A stretch of 64,000 nt of DNA. Source: Saccharothrix sp. S26 (GTDB lineage: Bacteria > Actinomycetota > Actinomycetes > Mycobacteriales > Pseudonocardiaceae). Below the pieces are notes generated by a model. It ran no database searches. It was not told the DNA's origin and saw nothing but the letters and a program-made list of their open reading frames with translations. The position numbers and the translations under genes were made by a program. Location: NCBI RefSeq assembly GCF_021390395.1, contig NZ_JAJUWT010000001.1, positions 310,001-374,000 on the forward strand, written 5' to 3'. Positions 1 to 8,385 of the stretch are shown in pieces. Positions within the stretch are counted from its first letter, which is position 1; the number at the start of each line of letters is the position of its first letter.

Positions 1-828
1 GCCGCCGGCCTCGTGCTTCTCGCGGCCGTCGGCGGCCTGGTCGTGCGCGGGCTGGAGCTGGGCGTCGAGTTCACCGGCGGCCGGCTGCTGGAGTTCACCG
101 CGTCTTCCGTCGACACCGGTCGGGTGCGGGCCGAGCTGGCGTCCGCCGGGTTCGGTGACGCGATCGTGGTGGCCTCGGGCACCGAAGGGGTCTCGGTGCG
201 GACCGGCCCGATCGACTCGGCGGCGGCCGTGCGGCTCGGTGAGGCGGTCGACCGCGCGACCGGCGGCGCGGAGCGGGTCAGCAACGAGCTGATCGGGCCC
301 AGCCTCGGCTCCGAGCTGCGGCGCAACGCGGTGATCGCCCTGGCCATCGCGGTGGCCGCCCAGCTCGTCTACCTGGCCGTGCGGTTCGACTGGCGACTGG
401 GTCTGGCCACCGTGGTCGCGCTGGTCACCGACGTGGTCGTGCTCGTCGGCGCGTTCGCGTGGCTGGGCAGGACCGCCGACGCGGTGTTCCTGGCCGCGCT
501 GCTCACCGTGATCGGCTACTCGGTGAACGACTCGGTGGTGGTGTTCGACCGGGTGCGCGAACTGCGGCGGACCAACGCCCCGTTCTCCGACGTGATGAGC
601 TCGGCGGTCCTGCAAACCCTGCCGCGGACGGTGAACACGGGCATCGGCGTCCTGTTCGTCCTGGCCGCCCTGCTGGTCCTGGGCGACGGCTCCCTGGCCG
701 ACTTCTCCACCGCCCTGCTGATCGGCCTCGTGGCCGGCACGGTCTCCACCGTCGTGACCGCGGCCCCGGTGGCGATCGTGCTGGACCCCCGCCGAACCAC
801 CCCGCTGCCGAAACGCTTGCCCGTGTAG
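1..828 (+). CDS. secF: Protein translocase subunit SecF, 3' part (5' end outside window)
   Basis: Inner-membrane accessory subunit of the Sec translocon that, with SecD, uses the proton gradient to help preproteins leave SecYEG. The frame is open from base 1, so the true start lies upstream. Visible in order are the GVEFTGG motif of the first periplasmic domain (about residue 20 of the visible part), a soluble domain to about residue 100, and then membrane helices. These include the family signature GYSVNDSVVVFDRVRE (about residue 168), which carries the conserved Asp and Arg. About 275 residues are visible. A separate SecF normally follows secD, so secD is expected just upstream, but a SecDF fusion cannot be excluded. 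The stop is 12 bp before the next gene. Confidence 0.93.
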   Translation, partial: AAGLVLLAAVGGLVVRGLELGVEFTGGRLLEFTASSVDTGRVRAELASAGFGDAIVVASGTEGVSVRTGPIDSAAAVRLGEAVDRATGGAERVSNELIGPSLGSELRRNAVIALAIAVAAQLVYLAVRFDWRLGLATVVALVTDVVVLVGAFAWLGRTADAVFLAALLTVIGYSVNDSVVVFDRVRELRRTNAPFSDVMSSAVLQTLPRTVNTGIGVLFVLAALLVLGDGSLADFSTALLIGLVAGTVSTVVTAAPVAIVLDPRRTTPLPKRLPV

Positions 829-840
829 CAAGGTGTCCCC

Positions 841-2001
841 ATGACCGGATTCGCCGCGTACCAGAACGAGATCTACCTGCAAGGCCTGGCGGGGACCGTG
901 CCGCCGTTCACCACGGACCCCGAAGGGCTGGAGGCGTCCGCCCGGGAACGGCTCGGGCCCGGGCCGTTCTGGTACGTGGCGGGTGCGGCCGGTGGTGGGG
1001 GTACGGCGCGGGCGAACCGGCAGGCGTTCGACGACTGGCGGATCGTGCCGCGGATGCTCACCGACGCCACCGAGCGGCACCTCGGGACGTCGTTGCTCGG
1101 CACCGACCTGCCCGCGCCGGTGCTGCTCGCGCCCGTCGGGGTGCAGTCGATCCTGCACCCCGACGGTGAGCTGGCGACCGCGCGGGCGGCGGCCGAGCTG
1201 GGGGTGCCGTTCGTGCTGTCCACGGCGTCCTCGCACACGATCGAGGAGGTCGCGCAGGCCGCCGGTGACGCCGCCCGCTGGTTCCAGCTCTACTGGCCCA
1301 ACGACCCGGACGTGGCGGTGAGCATCCTCGACCGGGCGCGCAAGGCCGGGTACCGGGTCCTCGTCGTCACGCTCGACACGTGGACGCTGGCGTGGCGGCC
1401 GCACGACCTCGACCAGTCCTACCTGCCGTTCCTGCGCGGTGTCGGCACGGCGATCCCGTTCTCCGACCCGGCGTTCCGCGCGGGGCTCGCCGCATCACCC
1501 GAAGACGACCTGCCGATGGCGATCCTGCGGTGGGTGCAGCTGTTCACCGGCGTCGACAAGTCGTGGGACCAGTTGGCGTTCCTGCGCGAGCACTGGGACG
1601 GGCCGATCGTGCTCAAGGGCATCCAGCACCCCGACGACGCGCGCAAGGCCGTGGACGCGGGCGTGGACGGGATCGTCGTGTCCAACCACGGCGGGCGCCA
1701 GGTCGACGGCGCGGTCGGGTCGCTGGAGGTGCTGCCGGAGATCGCCGACGCGGTCGGCGAGCAGGTCGAGGTGCTGTTCGACTCCGGCATCCGCAGCGGC
1801 TCGGACATCGTCAAGGCCCTGGCGCTGGGCGCGAAGGCCGTGCTCATCGGCCGCCCGTTCGCCTACGGCCTGGCGCACGGCGGCCAGGTCGGCGTCCGGC
1901 ACGTGCTGCGCAGCCTGCTCGCCGACTTCGACCTGACCCTGGGCCTGTCCGGGCACCGCAGCCCGGCCGAGCTCAACCGCGAGGTGCTGCGTCGACGCTG
2001 A
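841..2001 (+). CDS. Lactate 2-monooxygenase / FMN-dependent alpha-hydroxy acid oxidase
   Basis: 386 residues. FMN enzyme that oxidises L-lactate or a related 2-hydroxy acid; the lactate 2-monooxygenase branch gives acetate, CO2 and water. The TIM barrel is complete. The SNHGGRQVDG motif places the catalytic base His283 and substrate-binding Arg286. The flavin phosphate-binding segments DSGIRSGSDIVKAL (about 313) and GRPFAYG (about 336) are intact. The N-terminal FAAYQNEIYLQGL is typical of lactate monooxygenase rather than of membrane LldD. ATG start, 12 bp after the secF stop. The 3' end overlaps the convergent EspG gene by 29 bp. The exact substrate is inferred from family resemblance. Confidence 0.85.
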   Translation: MTGFAAYQNEIYLQGLAGTVPPFTTDPEGLEASARERLGPGPFWYVAGAAGGGGTARANRQAFDDWRIVPRMLTDATERHLGTSLLGTDLPAPVLLAPVGVQSILHPDGELATARAAAELGVPFVLSTASSHTIEEVAQAAGDAARWFQLYWPNDPDVAVSILDRARKAGYRVLVVTLDTWTLAWRPHDLDQSYLPFLRGVGTAIPFSDPAFRAGLAASPEDDLPMAILRWVQLFTGVDKSWDQLAFLREHWDGPIVLKGIQHPDDARKAVDAGVDGIVVSNHGGRQVDGAVGSLEVLPEIADAVGEQVEVLFDSGIRSGSDIVKALALGAKAVLIGRPFAYGLAHGGQVGVRHVLRSLLADFDLTLGLSGHRSPAELNREVLRRR

Positions 2002-2800
2002 GCTGCCGCAACCGGTTCTGCAAGGTGGTGAAGTCGGCCGGCTGCACGGTGACCCACGGCGTGCCGTCGCCGCCGGTGGTCTTCGCCGACAGGTAGCGGC
2101 CGGTGACCGTGTCGAAGTACGTCAACGGCGCGGCGCACCGCTGCTTGCGGCCGAACCGGTCCCGGCGCGCGGCGTAGAGCTGGCCGCCGCCGGTGCGCTG
2201 CTCGGCCAGCAGCTTGCGCACCTGCTGCACCTCGGCGACGTGCGCCCCGGTCGGCCTGCTGGCCTGGAGGAACGACCCGCCTTCCTCGTCCGGCCGGGGT
2301 TGGCGGGGCTTGTCGTGCAACGCGTCCGCGGGCAGCGAGATCACGCCGCCGCGTCCCGGCTTCGCCTCCGGCAGCGCGGACACCAGGGACTGCACCACGT
2401 CCTCGACCCGCACGGGCTCCAGCACGAAGTGCTTGTCCGCCTTGTCCGCCCTCAGCACCACGCGCAGCGCGTCGTCACCCGACTGCACCACCAGCGCGGT
2501 GCGCGTCTCGTCGTCACCTTGGTTGAAGAACGCGTAGTACTCGGCGCTCGCGTTCGCGATCAGGCGCAACGACCGGCCCAGGTCGGCGTGCACCTGCCGG
2601 CCGCGGGCCAAACCGAGCCGTTCCAGCTCGGCCCAGCCGCGGCGGGCGAGGTCGGCCAGCACCGTGACATCACCCTCGGCGAGCTGCTCGTCGTCGAAGT
2701 CGACCTGCGTCAGCAGCGCGTTGTGCAGCGTCGGCAGACCTTCGGCCTGCCAGGCGTTGTAGAGCGCGACGACCGGGACGGCCACCCTGGTGCGCAGCAC
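1973..2800 (-). CDS. ESX secretion-associated protein EspG
   Basis: 275 residues. EspG proteins are cytoplasmic chaperones that bind the hydrophobic tip of PE/PPE-type substrates and deliver them to a type VII (ESX) secretion system. The N-terminal segment VAVPVVALYNAWQAEGLP and the DDEQLAEGDVTVLADLARRG region match the actinomycete EspG family, and the length is usual. GTG start at 2800, with a strong AGGGGGGAAA ribosome-binding site directly before it. It is the last gene of a minus-strand operon, 17 bp after the PPE-like gene, which is probably its cargo. Its 3' end overlaps the lactate monooxygenase gene in convergent orientation. Confidence 0.85.
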   Translation of the reverse strand: MLRTRVAVPVVALYNAWQAEGLPTLHNALLTQVDFDDEQLAEGDVTVLADLARRGWAELERLGLARGRQVHADLGRSLRLIANASAEYYAFFNQGDDETRTALVVQSGDDALRVVLRADKADKHFVLEPVRVEDVVQSLVSALPEAKPGRGGVISLPADALHDKPRQPRPDEEGGSFLQASRPTGAHVAEVQQVRKLLAEQRTGGGQLYAARRDRFGRKQRCAAPLTYFDTVTGRYLSAKTTGGDGTPWVTVQPADFTTLQNRLRQLSVDAAPRG

Positions 2801-2817
2801 TTTCCCCCCTGTTCCCG

Positions 2818-4146
2818 CTATTCGCCGATGACCGGCGGGGCCACCATCGTGCCGTCGCCGAAGATGTCCTCGGTCTCCTGGAGGTAGGACGCGGACTTGT
2901 GCTCCTTGTCCTCGTCACCCTCACCCCGCGCGCCACCGGCACCCATGCCCGCGCCCATGCCACCGGCACCGGGCCCACCACGACCACCGGCCGACCCGCC
3001 GGGCCCGAAACCACCCGCGCCACCGGGCCCGAACCCACCGCGACCCTCGCCGTGCCCGAGCGCACCGGACGTGCCACCGGGTCCGAACCCACCGGGCCCG
3101 CCACCCATGCCACCCGGCCCGCCACCCATGCCGGGCATCCGACCGGCTCCGAAGCCACCGGCACCACCGCCACCGCCACGGCCACCACCGCCGGGCAGAC
3201 CGGGACCACCGCCGGGTACGCGCGGCACGCCGGGTGGCGTCGTCGGGAGCCGGTTGCGCGGGTTGTTGGGGTTGCGCGGATCGTTCGGATTGCGCGGGTC
3301 GGACGGCAACCGCGGGTCGTAGGGCAACCGCGGGTCGTTCGGCGGCCGGTCCTTCGGCAACTCCGGCGGCCGGTACCCGATGTCGGGTTGGGGCCGGTTG
3401 GGGTCGGTCTGCACCCACGACGGCTTGGTCGTGTTGTCACCACCCGTGGTGCCGGGCGGCGGGATCGTCGGCTCCGTCCACGTCGGCTTGGTCGTCCCGG
3501 TCCCCGTGGTGCTGTCATCCGTGCCGTTGCGATCACCGGTGCCCGGCGGGTCGATCTCCCCCTTGCCGGGCTTGGGCTTGGGGATCTCGATCTCCTTCTT
3601 CTCGACGTTCCCGGTGACCTGGTCGGGCTCGGGGAAGTAGGGCATCGAGCTGCTGGCCGAGGTGGTGGAGCTGCCGTAGCGGTTCAGCACTTCGACGTTG
3701 TGCGCGTTGACCTGCTGACTCTGCTCGACCGCGTCGTCGTAGTCCGTGTCCCAGGGGACCACGCTGTTGTACCAAGGCTTGTCCGGCACCTGGACGGGCT
3801 CTTGAACGCTGCCCCTGGCCTCGCGGAACGCACGGCTGATCTCACCCGTGTTGTCGCCCGCCGTCGTGGCGAGCCCGCTGGTCAGGTCCGACCAACTGGC
3901 CAGTGGCGTGGTGTTGGCTCGGGCGGAGTCGCCCGCGGCGCCTTCCCAGACCGCGCCCGACGCCCGGACCGCCTCGTTGATCATCTCGCTGATCCGGGCG
4001 TGACCGGTGGAGATCCCCGCCCATGCCTCGCGGCTGGCGTCCGTGGTCTGCTCGGGCCCTTTGCCCTCCTGGAACCAGCGGTAGATCTGCTCCGGGGCGA
4101 CGCACATGAGAAGGCCCATGCCATCGCTGTCGGTTGCGCCGGCCAT
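2818..4146 (-). CDS. PPE-like ESX substrate with long Pro/Gly-rich C-terminus
   Basis: 442 residues. Probable type VII secretion substrate. Residues 1-170 form an alpha-helical WXG100/PPE-like domain with the VWEG turn at about residue 67. From about 175 it becomes low complexity: a Lys/Pro stretch, then six-residue repeats of DPRLP/DPRNP type (about 265-300), then a Gly/Pro/Met-rich tail of roughly 130 residues. It ends in a conserved-looking acidic-hydrophobic tip (EDIFGDG, then VAPPVIGE). ATG at 4146, 3 bp after the stop of the upstream lipoprotein gene. The tail may reach through or lie in the cell wall; that is inference. No ESX core genes (EccB-E, MycP) are in the window, so the exporting machine must be elsewhere. 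Confidence 0.75.
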   Translation of the reverse strand: MAGATDSDGMGLLMCVAPEQIYRWFQEGKGPEQTTDASREAWAGISTGHARISEMINEAVRASGAVWEGAAGDSARANTTPLASWSDLTSGLATTAGDNTGEISRAFREARGSVQEPVQVPDKPWYNSVVPWDTDYDDAVEQSQQVNAHNVEVLNRYGSSTTSASSSMPYFPEPDQVTGNVEKKEIEIPKPKPGKGEIDPPGTGDRNGTDDSTTGTGTTKPTWTEPTIPPPGTTGGDNTTKPSWVQTDPNRPQPDIGYRPPELPKDRPPNDPRLPYDPRLPSDPRNPNDPRNPNNPRNRLPTTPPGVPRVPGGGPGLPGGGGRGGGGGAGGFGAGRMPGMGGGPGGMGGGPGGFGPGGTSGALGHGEGRGGFGPGGAGGFGPGGSAGGRGGPGAGGMGAGMGAGGARGEGDEDKEHKSASYLQETEDIFGDGTMVAPPVIGE

Positions 4147-4149
4147 GTC

Positions 4150-4749
4150 CTACCCCTTCAAGTTGCCGACCACGGTTTCCGCGATCTCGCCGGAAACAGA
4201 GCAAGGGTCGGTGTACCCGGGCAGCTTCTTGTCGTTCACCCGAACCTGCACCAAAAAGCCTTCGCCCTCGGCCACACCGACAGCGGTCGAGCACGCGCCA
4301 TGGGCGGCATCGGTCGAATCGGTGTTGACCGCCGGGTATCCGGCGATCTCGGTCGGCTCGAACACCGGCAGGTTGTCGCGATTGGCGTAGACGCCGTCCA
4401 AGCCCTTGGACTTGTCCAGCAACACGACGAAGAAGCTCGTGCCGAGCGGCTCGTCCGGGTACCACTGACATCCCGTGCCGGTCGGGTCCGTGCGCTCGGT
4501 GCCTGCTTTTGTCACGCCGCGGGCGGAGAGCTGGTCTTTCTTCAGCATCGCGCACGGGGTGTCGAACTTGGCGAGGTCCAGCTTCGGGCCGCTGATGGCC
4601 GGGGCTTCACCTGCTGCGGCCGACGTCGTGGTGGCCCCAGTCGCGGTGGTGCTCGTGCTACCCCCTGGCGACGGGGTACCGCCATCCTTGGTCGTGCAGC
4701 CCGCGACGACCGCGACCAGGGACAGGACTGCCAGAACTGCTCGCCTCAA
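4150..4749 (-). CDS. DUF3558-type secreted lipoprotein
   Basis: 199 residues. The signal sequence MRRAVLAVLSLVAVVAGC ends in a lipobox with the acylated Cys at about residue 18. A Thr/Ser/Gly linker follows, then a DUF3558-like domain with the usual conserved Cys residues (FDTPCAML, GCQWYP, the later DPC). The start is a TTG at 4749. Its last two bases overlap the stop codon of the upstream gene (TTGA), which implies translational coupling, and AGGGG lies 8 nt upstream. It sits inside the ESX substrate operon. DUF3558 lipoproteins commonly accompany EspG/PPE genes in Pseudonocardiaceae; their molecular role is unknown. Confidence 0.8.
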   Translation of the reverse strand: MRRAVLAVLSLVAVVAGCTTKDGGTPSPGGSTSTTATGATTTSAAAGEAPAISGPKLDLAKFDTPCAMLKKDQLSARGVTKAGTERTDPTGTGCQWYPDEPLGTSFFVVLLDKSKGLDGVYANRDNLPVFEPTEIAGYPAVNTDSTDAAHGACSTAVGVAEGEGFLVQVRVNDKKLPGYTDPCSVSGEIAETVVGNLKG

Positions 4750-5168
4750 GACTGATTCCCCTCGCCCTTGAAGGCGTCGGCGTTCGCCTGCTCCTGGTTC
4801 TGATAGGTCGCCAGGGAGGCTTGGATGCTCTCGATCGTACTGTTGAGGGCGTCGATCGCCTTCAGGCTGGCCCAGCCGTAGCCGCCTGGGTCGGTCCCGG
4901 CGGTCTGTTTGATCGTCGTTGTCGCCGACTGGCTGTACGGGTCCTGGCCGGGTGACCCGAGGATCATGAATCCCACGTTCTGGTCGTAGAGCTCTTGCAG
5001 GCGGTCGCGCGCCTCGGCCAAGCCGTCGATCAGCTTCTGCGCCTGCGCCAAGTCGACGGTGAAGGCGGTCTGGCCCGCTGTCAGCCCCGAACCCGCCGGG
5101 CCCGCGGACACGGTGTCGGCTACGAACCCGATCCTCGCGACGGCCCCGCCACCCCCGGCGTCCAACAT
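4746..5168 (-). CDS. Small ESX-associated alpha-helical protein, function unknown
   Basis: 140 residues, first gene of the ESX substrate operon. Gly-rich N-terminus (MLDAGGGGAVARIGF), then two predicted helices (about 45-75 and 105-135) separated by a loop with PGQDPYSQSATTTIKQTAG. The size and helix-turn-helix layout recall WXG100/EsxA-like proteins, but no clear WXG motif is present (YGW near residue 100 is the nearest). ATG at 5168 with a GAGGGGAG site upstream. A longer frame exists to 5513 but has no ribosome-binding site and runs into the divergent gene. Stop and next start overlap as TTGA. It may be a secretion partner of the PPE-like protein; this is inferred from position. Confidence 0.6.
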   Translation of the reverse strand: MLDAGGGGAVARIGFVADTVSAGPAGSGLTAGQTAFTVDLAQAQKLIDGLAEARDRLQELYDQNVGFMILGSPGQDPYSQSATTTIKQTAGTDPGGYGWASLKAIDALNSTIESIQASLATYQNQEQANADAFKGEGNQS

Positions 5169-5319
5169 CGTTCGTGCTCCCCTCACGCTGAACTGCCCCG
5201 AAGGGATGATGGCACAGGGTCTTGGCCCACTGGGGCCTATCGCGACGGTTACTCCTTCCGGGGAATCCGTGTCCGATCCGTTCAAGACGGCGGACCTCGG
5301 CGGGCCTACCGTCGGTGGC

Positions 5320-6183
5320 ATGATCGAAGCAGCTCGTTCCTTCATCTGGCTGAACGCACGTGTCCTCGACCAGCGGCGGTTCCTGTGCCTGTTCGACGGT
5401 GGGCCAGCCGATGCGGTGGTGGCGGCGGTGGTGGCGTATCGCAATGACGACGGTGGGTTCGGGCACGCGTTGGAGCCCGACGGGCGGGGGCCCGAGAGCC
5501 AGCCGTTGCACACCTACACCGCCTTGTCGTTGCTCGAAGAGGTGGGCAGTGCCGAGTACGCGGAGTCTGCGTGCGACTTCCTCATGACGATCACGAACGA
5601 GGACGGTGGGGTGCCCAATTGCCTGGACACCGGGCGGGCCGGCCTGCGGGCGCCCTGGTGGCAGCCGTCGGGGGACAGCGACCTGCTGGTCACGGGCCTG
5701 CTGGCGTCCGTCCTGCACAAGATGGAGGTCGAGCACGCCTGGCTGGACCGCGCCACGGAGTTCTGCTGGCAGCGCATCACCGACCTGACCAAGTCGCACC
5801 CCTACGAGGTCAACGCCTGCGCGCGCTTCCTCGACCACGTGCCCGACCGGCCGAGGGCGGAGCGGGAGTCCGCCCGGTTGGGTGCGCTGGTGCGCGAGCA
5901 GGGGCTGGTCGACCTGGGTGACGGTCAGGCGCACGAGGGGTATGCGGCGGGGGAGACGCACAAGCCGCACCACTACGCGCCGAGGCCGGACAGCTTGGCC
6001 CGCCGGTGGTTCAGCGACGAGGAGATCGGCGCGGACCTCGACGCGGTGGCCGCGGCGCAGCAGGAGGACGGCGGGTGGACGTTCCCGTGGCCCGCGTGGA
6101 CGCCCGTGACGACCTACGAGTGGCGGCCCGTCGTGACCATCGAGGCGTTGCTGACCCTGCGCGCCTACGACCGGATCAGCTGA
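5320..6183 (+). CDS. Prenyltransferase / squalene-cyclase-fold protein, small
   Basis: 287 residues. Carries QW-type repeats of the alpha/alpha barrel fold, clearest at the C-terminus (AAAQQEDGGWTFPW) and in RNDDGGFGHALEPDG and TNEDGGVPNC. True squalene-hopene cyclases are about 630 residues and have a DXDD acid motif, which is absent here. This is therefore a half-size relative with unknown substrate, not a hopanoid cyclase. Start chosen at ATG 5320 because a TACCGT -10 element lies exactly 7 nt upstream (leaderless type); an in-frame extension to 5059 is possible but overlaps the ESX promoter region. It overlaps the convergent AraC gene by 19 bp. Confidence 0.65.
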   Translation: MIEAARSFIWLNARVLDQRRFLCLFDGGPADAVVAAVVAYRNDDGGFGHALEPDGRGPESQPLHTYTALSLLEEVGSAEYAESACDFLMTITNEDGGVPNCLDTGRAGLRAPWWQPSGDSDLLVTGLLASVLHKMEVEHAWLDRATEFCWQRITDLTKSHPYEVNACARFLDHVPDRPRAERESARLGALVREQGLVDLGDGQAHEGYAAGETHKPHHYAPRPDSLARRWFSDEEIGADLDAVAAAQQEDGGWTFPWPAWTPVTTYEWRPVVTIEALLTLRAYDRIS

Positions 6184-6833
6184 CCCAGCGGCACGCCCGC
6201 CAGTTCGCGCACCTCCCGCGACAGGTGCGCCTGGTCGGCGTAACCGGTGCGCTGGGCGATGTCGGCGAACGGCACGCCGTCCCACGCGAGCTTGACCGCG
6301 CGGTCGAACCGCAGCACGCGGTGCAGCACCTTGGGGCCGTAGCCGAACGCGGCCAGGCTGCGCCGGTGCAGTTGGCGGGTGCTCAAGCCCAGCGACCGGG
6401 CCAGGTCGGCGACGCTGTCCGACGACGACGCGATGGCGCCCACCACCGGGTCCGGCGGCGTCTCGCGCAGCCTGGCCAGCGCGGCTGCCGCCAGCACCGA
6501 GCACGGGTCCGCCGCCGTGCCCAGGGCGTCCTCCAGCCGAGCGGACGGCCCCCACAGCTCCGCCAGCGGAACGCGCTGGTCGCGCAGCTCCACGGCGGGC
6601 ACGCCGAACGCCGCGGGTCCCACGCCCGGTCCGAACCGCACGCCGTGCAGCGTCCCCGGCTCCATCGACGTCACGTGCCCGACCGTGTCCGGCCCGGCCA
6701 CGAACACCCGACCGGACGCCGCCGAGTAGATGATGTCGGTGCACCCGTCCGGCACGACCCGGCCCACGGCGGCCGACGACGTGGTCCGGCGCCAGACGCA
6801 CGCCAGACCGGGGAACGGGCGTTCCTCGTACAC
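6165..6833 (-). CDS. AraC-family transcriptional regulator with DUF6597-like N-terminal domain
   Basis: 222 residues. The N-terminal sensor part contains VVPDGCTDIIYSA and the VRFGPG segment typical of AraC proteins with the DUF6597 domain. The C-terminal half is the double helix-turn-helix (SVADLARSLGLSTRQLHRR, then GVPFADIAQRTGYADQAHL). Likely a cytoplasmic activator of one or a few nearby genes; the ligand is unknown. Start chosen at GTG 6833 because TACCAT lies 7 nt upstream, as in other leaderless genes here. The frame extends to 6896, where the extra residues are an Arg/Pro-rich run unlike the family. Divergent neighbours give no clear target. Confidence 0.8.
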   Translation of the reverse strand: MYEERPFPGLACVWRRTTSSAAVGRVVPDGCTDIIYSAASGRVFVAGPDTVGHVTSMEPGTLHGVRFGPGVGPAAFGVPAVELRDQRVPLAELWGPSARLEDALGTAADPCSVLAAAALARLRETPPDPVVGAIASSSDSVADLARSLGLSTRQLHRRSLAAFGYGPKVLHRVLRFDRAVKLAWDGVPFADIAQRTGYADQAHLSREVRELAGVPLGQLIRS

Positions 6834-6892
6834 GCCGGCGATGGTAGTGGCGGACCGCGCAGGAGGACGTGCGCGCGGCCCGCCACGGGCTC

Positions 6893-8287
6893 TCACGTGC
6901 CGAAACGGATCCAGTTCAGGCTCACGTACGGCGCGGGCTGGCCGCTGGTGAACGTGACGTAGACGTCGTGCGTGCCGGTCACGCCGGAGATGTTCGCGGG
7001 CACCGTGCGCCAGCTCTGCCAGCCGCCGGTGTTGGCGATGGCGAAGCTGCCGATCGGCGTCGCGGTCGGGCTGTCCAGCCTCACCTCGACCAGGCCGCTG
7101 ACCCCGCCGGACGCCCCGGACGCGGCCCGTGCGACGAACTGCGTGGCCGTGCGCGAGCCGAACCGGACGCCCGAGAACCGCAGCGAGTCGCCGTTGCGCA
7201 GCTGCGCCACGGTCTGGCCGCCGTCACCCGATTCGAGGTAGCCGCCGGACCGCGAGGTGGCCTGCTCGGCCTGGATGTCGGCGAACGCGTCCCACCCGCT
7301 GCCGCCGGGCTGGGTGGTGGTCGTGGTGGTGGGCTGGGTGCCGCCGCCCGCGGTCCACACGGCGACGTAGTCCACCACCAGCGAGTGCCCGGACTGGGTG
7401 GCCGAGGTGGGGGTGCCGAACCCGGCGACCCCGTTGGGGAACGCGCCGCCCATGGCGAGGTTGAGCAGCAGGAAGTAGCCGGCGTGGCCGGTCATGTTGT
7501 TCCACGTGGTCGCGTCGAGCTGGCTCTGGGTGACGCTGTGGAACTGCTGGCCGTCCACGTACCAGCGCAACGCCTTGGGCGAGGAGCTCTCGTCCCACTC
7601 GAACCGGTAGGTGTGGAACGCCGACTGGCACGTCGAGCCGGGGCACGCGCGGCTCGCGCCCAGGCCGTTGGTCTCGTTGCACGGCCCGCCGGGGTTGACG
7701 CCGCAGTGCAGCACGCCCCACACGGAGTTGATGCCGTTGACGTTCTCCATGATGTCGAACTCGCCGATGGCGGGCCAGTTCCAGTAGTTGCCGCGGTAGG
7801 GCGAGCCGAGCGCCCAGAACGCGGGCCAGTAGCCGAGCGCGGCCTGCCCGGTGACGTTGGGCATCTGGATGCGGCCCTCGATGGCGAGCTTGCCGCCCGC
7901 CGGCGGCCGGAAGTTCGACCGCTGGGTCTCGATGCGGGCCGAGGTCCAGTTGCCCGAGCCGTCGCGCAGCGCGGTGATGCGCAGGTTGCCGGAGCCGTCC
8001 AGTTTGATGTTGTTCGTGCTGTTGGTGTAGTTCTGGATCTCGCCGGTGCCCCAGTTGCCGGGGCCGCCGGGGTAGCCGTGGCCGAGGTCGAAGATCCAGT
8101 TCGAGGACGACGGCAGGGTGTTCGCCGACCCGTTGAAGTCGTCGCTCCACTGCAACGTCCAGCCCGACGGGGTGGAAGGCACCGAGGCGTCGGCCGACAT
8201 CGTGGCGACGACCGCCAGCGGCACGGCGGTGATGAGGGCGGCAGCGGTCGCGAGGGCGCGTCGTCGTCTGCTCCGGCTGAACTCCAT
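6893..8287 (-). CDS. Secreted GH16 beta-glucanase with C-terminal carbohydrate-binding module
   Basis: 464 residues. Sec signal peptide with Arg-rich n-region (RSRRRR) and cleavage near residue 30. The GH16 jelly-roll catalytic domain spans about 35-290. The active-site motif EFDIME gives nucleophile Glu176, helper Asp178 and acid/base Glu181. A Thr/Pro linker (about 300) leads to a CBM6-like module (about 315-464). It should hydrolyse beta-1,3- or beta-1,3-1,4-glucan outside the cell, for example fungal or cereal wall glucan. ATG at 8287 has an AAGGAGGT site 8 nt upstream. A perfect LacI-type palindrome lies 48 bp before the start, so induction by a glucan breakdown sugar is likely. Confidence 0.92.
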   Translation of the reverse strand: MEFSRSRRRRALATAAALITAVPLAVVATMSADASVPSTPSGWTLQWSDDFNGSANTLPSSSNWIFDLGHGYPGGPGNWGTGEIQNYTNSTNNIKLDGSGNLRITALRDGSGNWTSARIETQRSNFRPPAGGKLAIEGRIQMPNVTGQAALGYWPAFWALGSPYRGNYWNWPAIGEFDIMENVNGINSVWGVLHCGVNPGGPCNETNGLGASRACPGSTCQSAFHTYRFEWDESSSPKALRWYVDGQQFHSVTQSQLDATTWNNMTGHAGYFLLLNLAMGGAFPNGVAGFGTPTSATQSGHSLVVDYVAVWTAGGGTQPTTTTTTQPGGSGWDAFADIQAEQATSRSGGYLESGDGGQTVAQLRNGDSLRFSGVRFGSRTATQFVARAASGASGGVSGLVEVRLDSPTATPIGSFAIANTGGWQSWRTVPANISGVTGTHDVYVTFTSGQPAPYVSLNWIRFGT

Positions 8288-8335
8288 GAGCGGTGACCTC
8301 CTTGTCACTGTTCTCCAGTTCGGCACGCCCCATCA

Positions 8336-8349
8336 TGAGAGCGCTCTCA
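8336..8349. promoter_or_regulatory. LacI-family operator (14-bp palindrome) of the GH16 gene
   Basis: The perfect palindrome TGAGAGCGCTCTCA lies between the GH16 and polymerase genes. It matches the layout of actinomycete sugar-regulator operators such as the CebR site (TGGGAGCGCTCCCA), differing at one base pair per half. On the minus strand a TTGAAC -35 sits 17 nt before TCTCAT, so the palindrome overlaps the promoter and would block it. Which LacI protein binds it cannot be told from the sequence; two LacI genes are in this window. Confidence 0.75.
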
Positions 8350-8385
8350 CGGAGATCGTTCAAGCGACCGAACGGCCCAACGCCG

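Noticed and set aside
3240-3345. Short repeats in the PPE-like gene as a CRISPR-like array
   Set aside because: They are in-frame codon repeats encoding DPRLP/DPRNP units with no spacers.
2899-4755. A 618-residue plus-strand frame opposite the PPE-like and lipoprotein genes
   Set aside because: It spans two supported minus-strand genes and is Arg/Thr/Gly biased without motifs.
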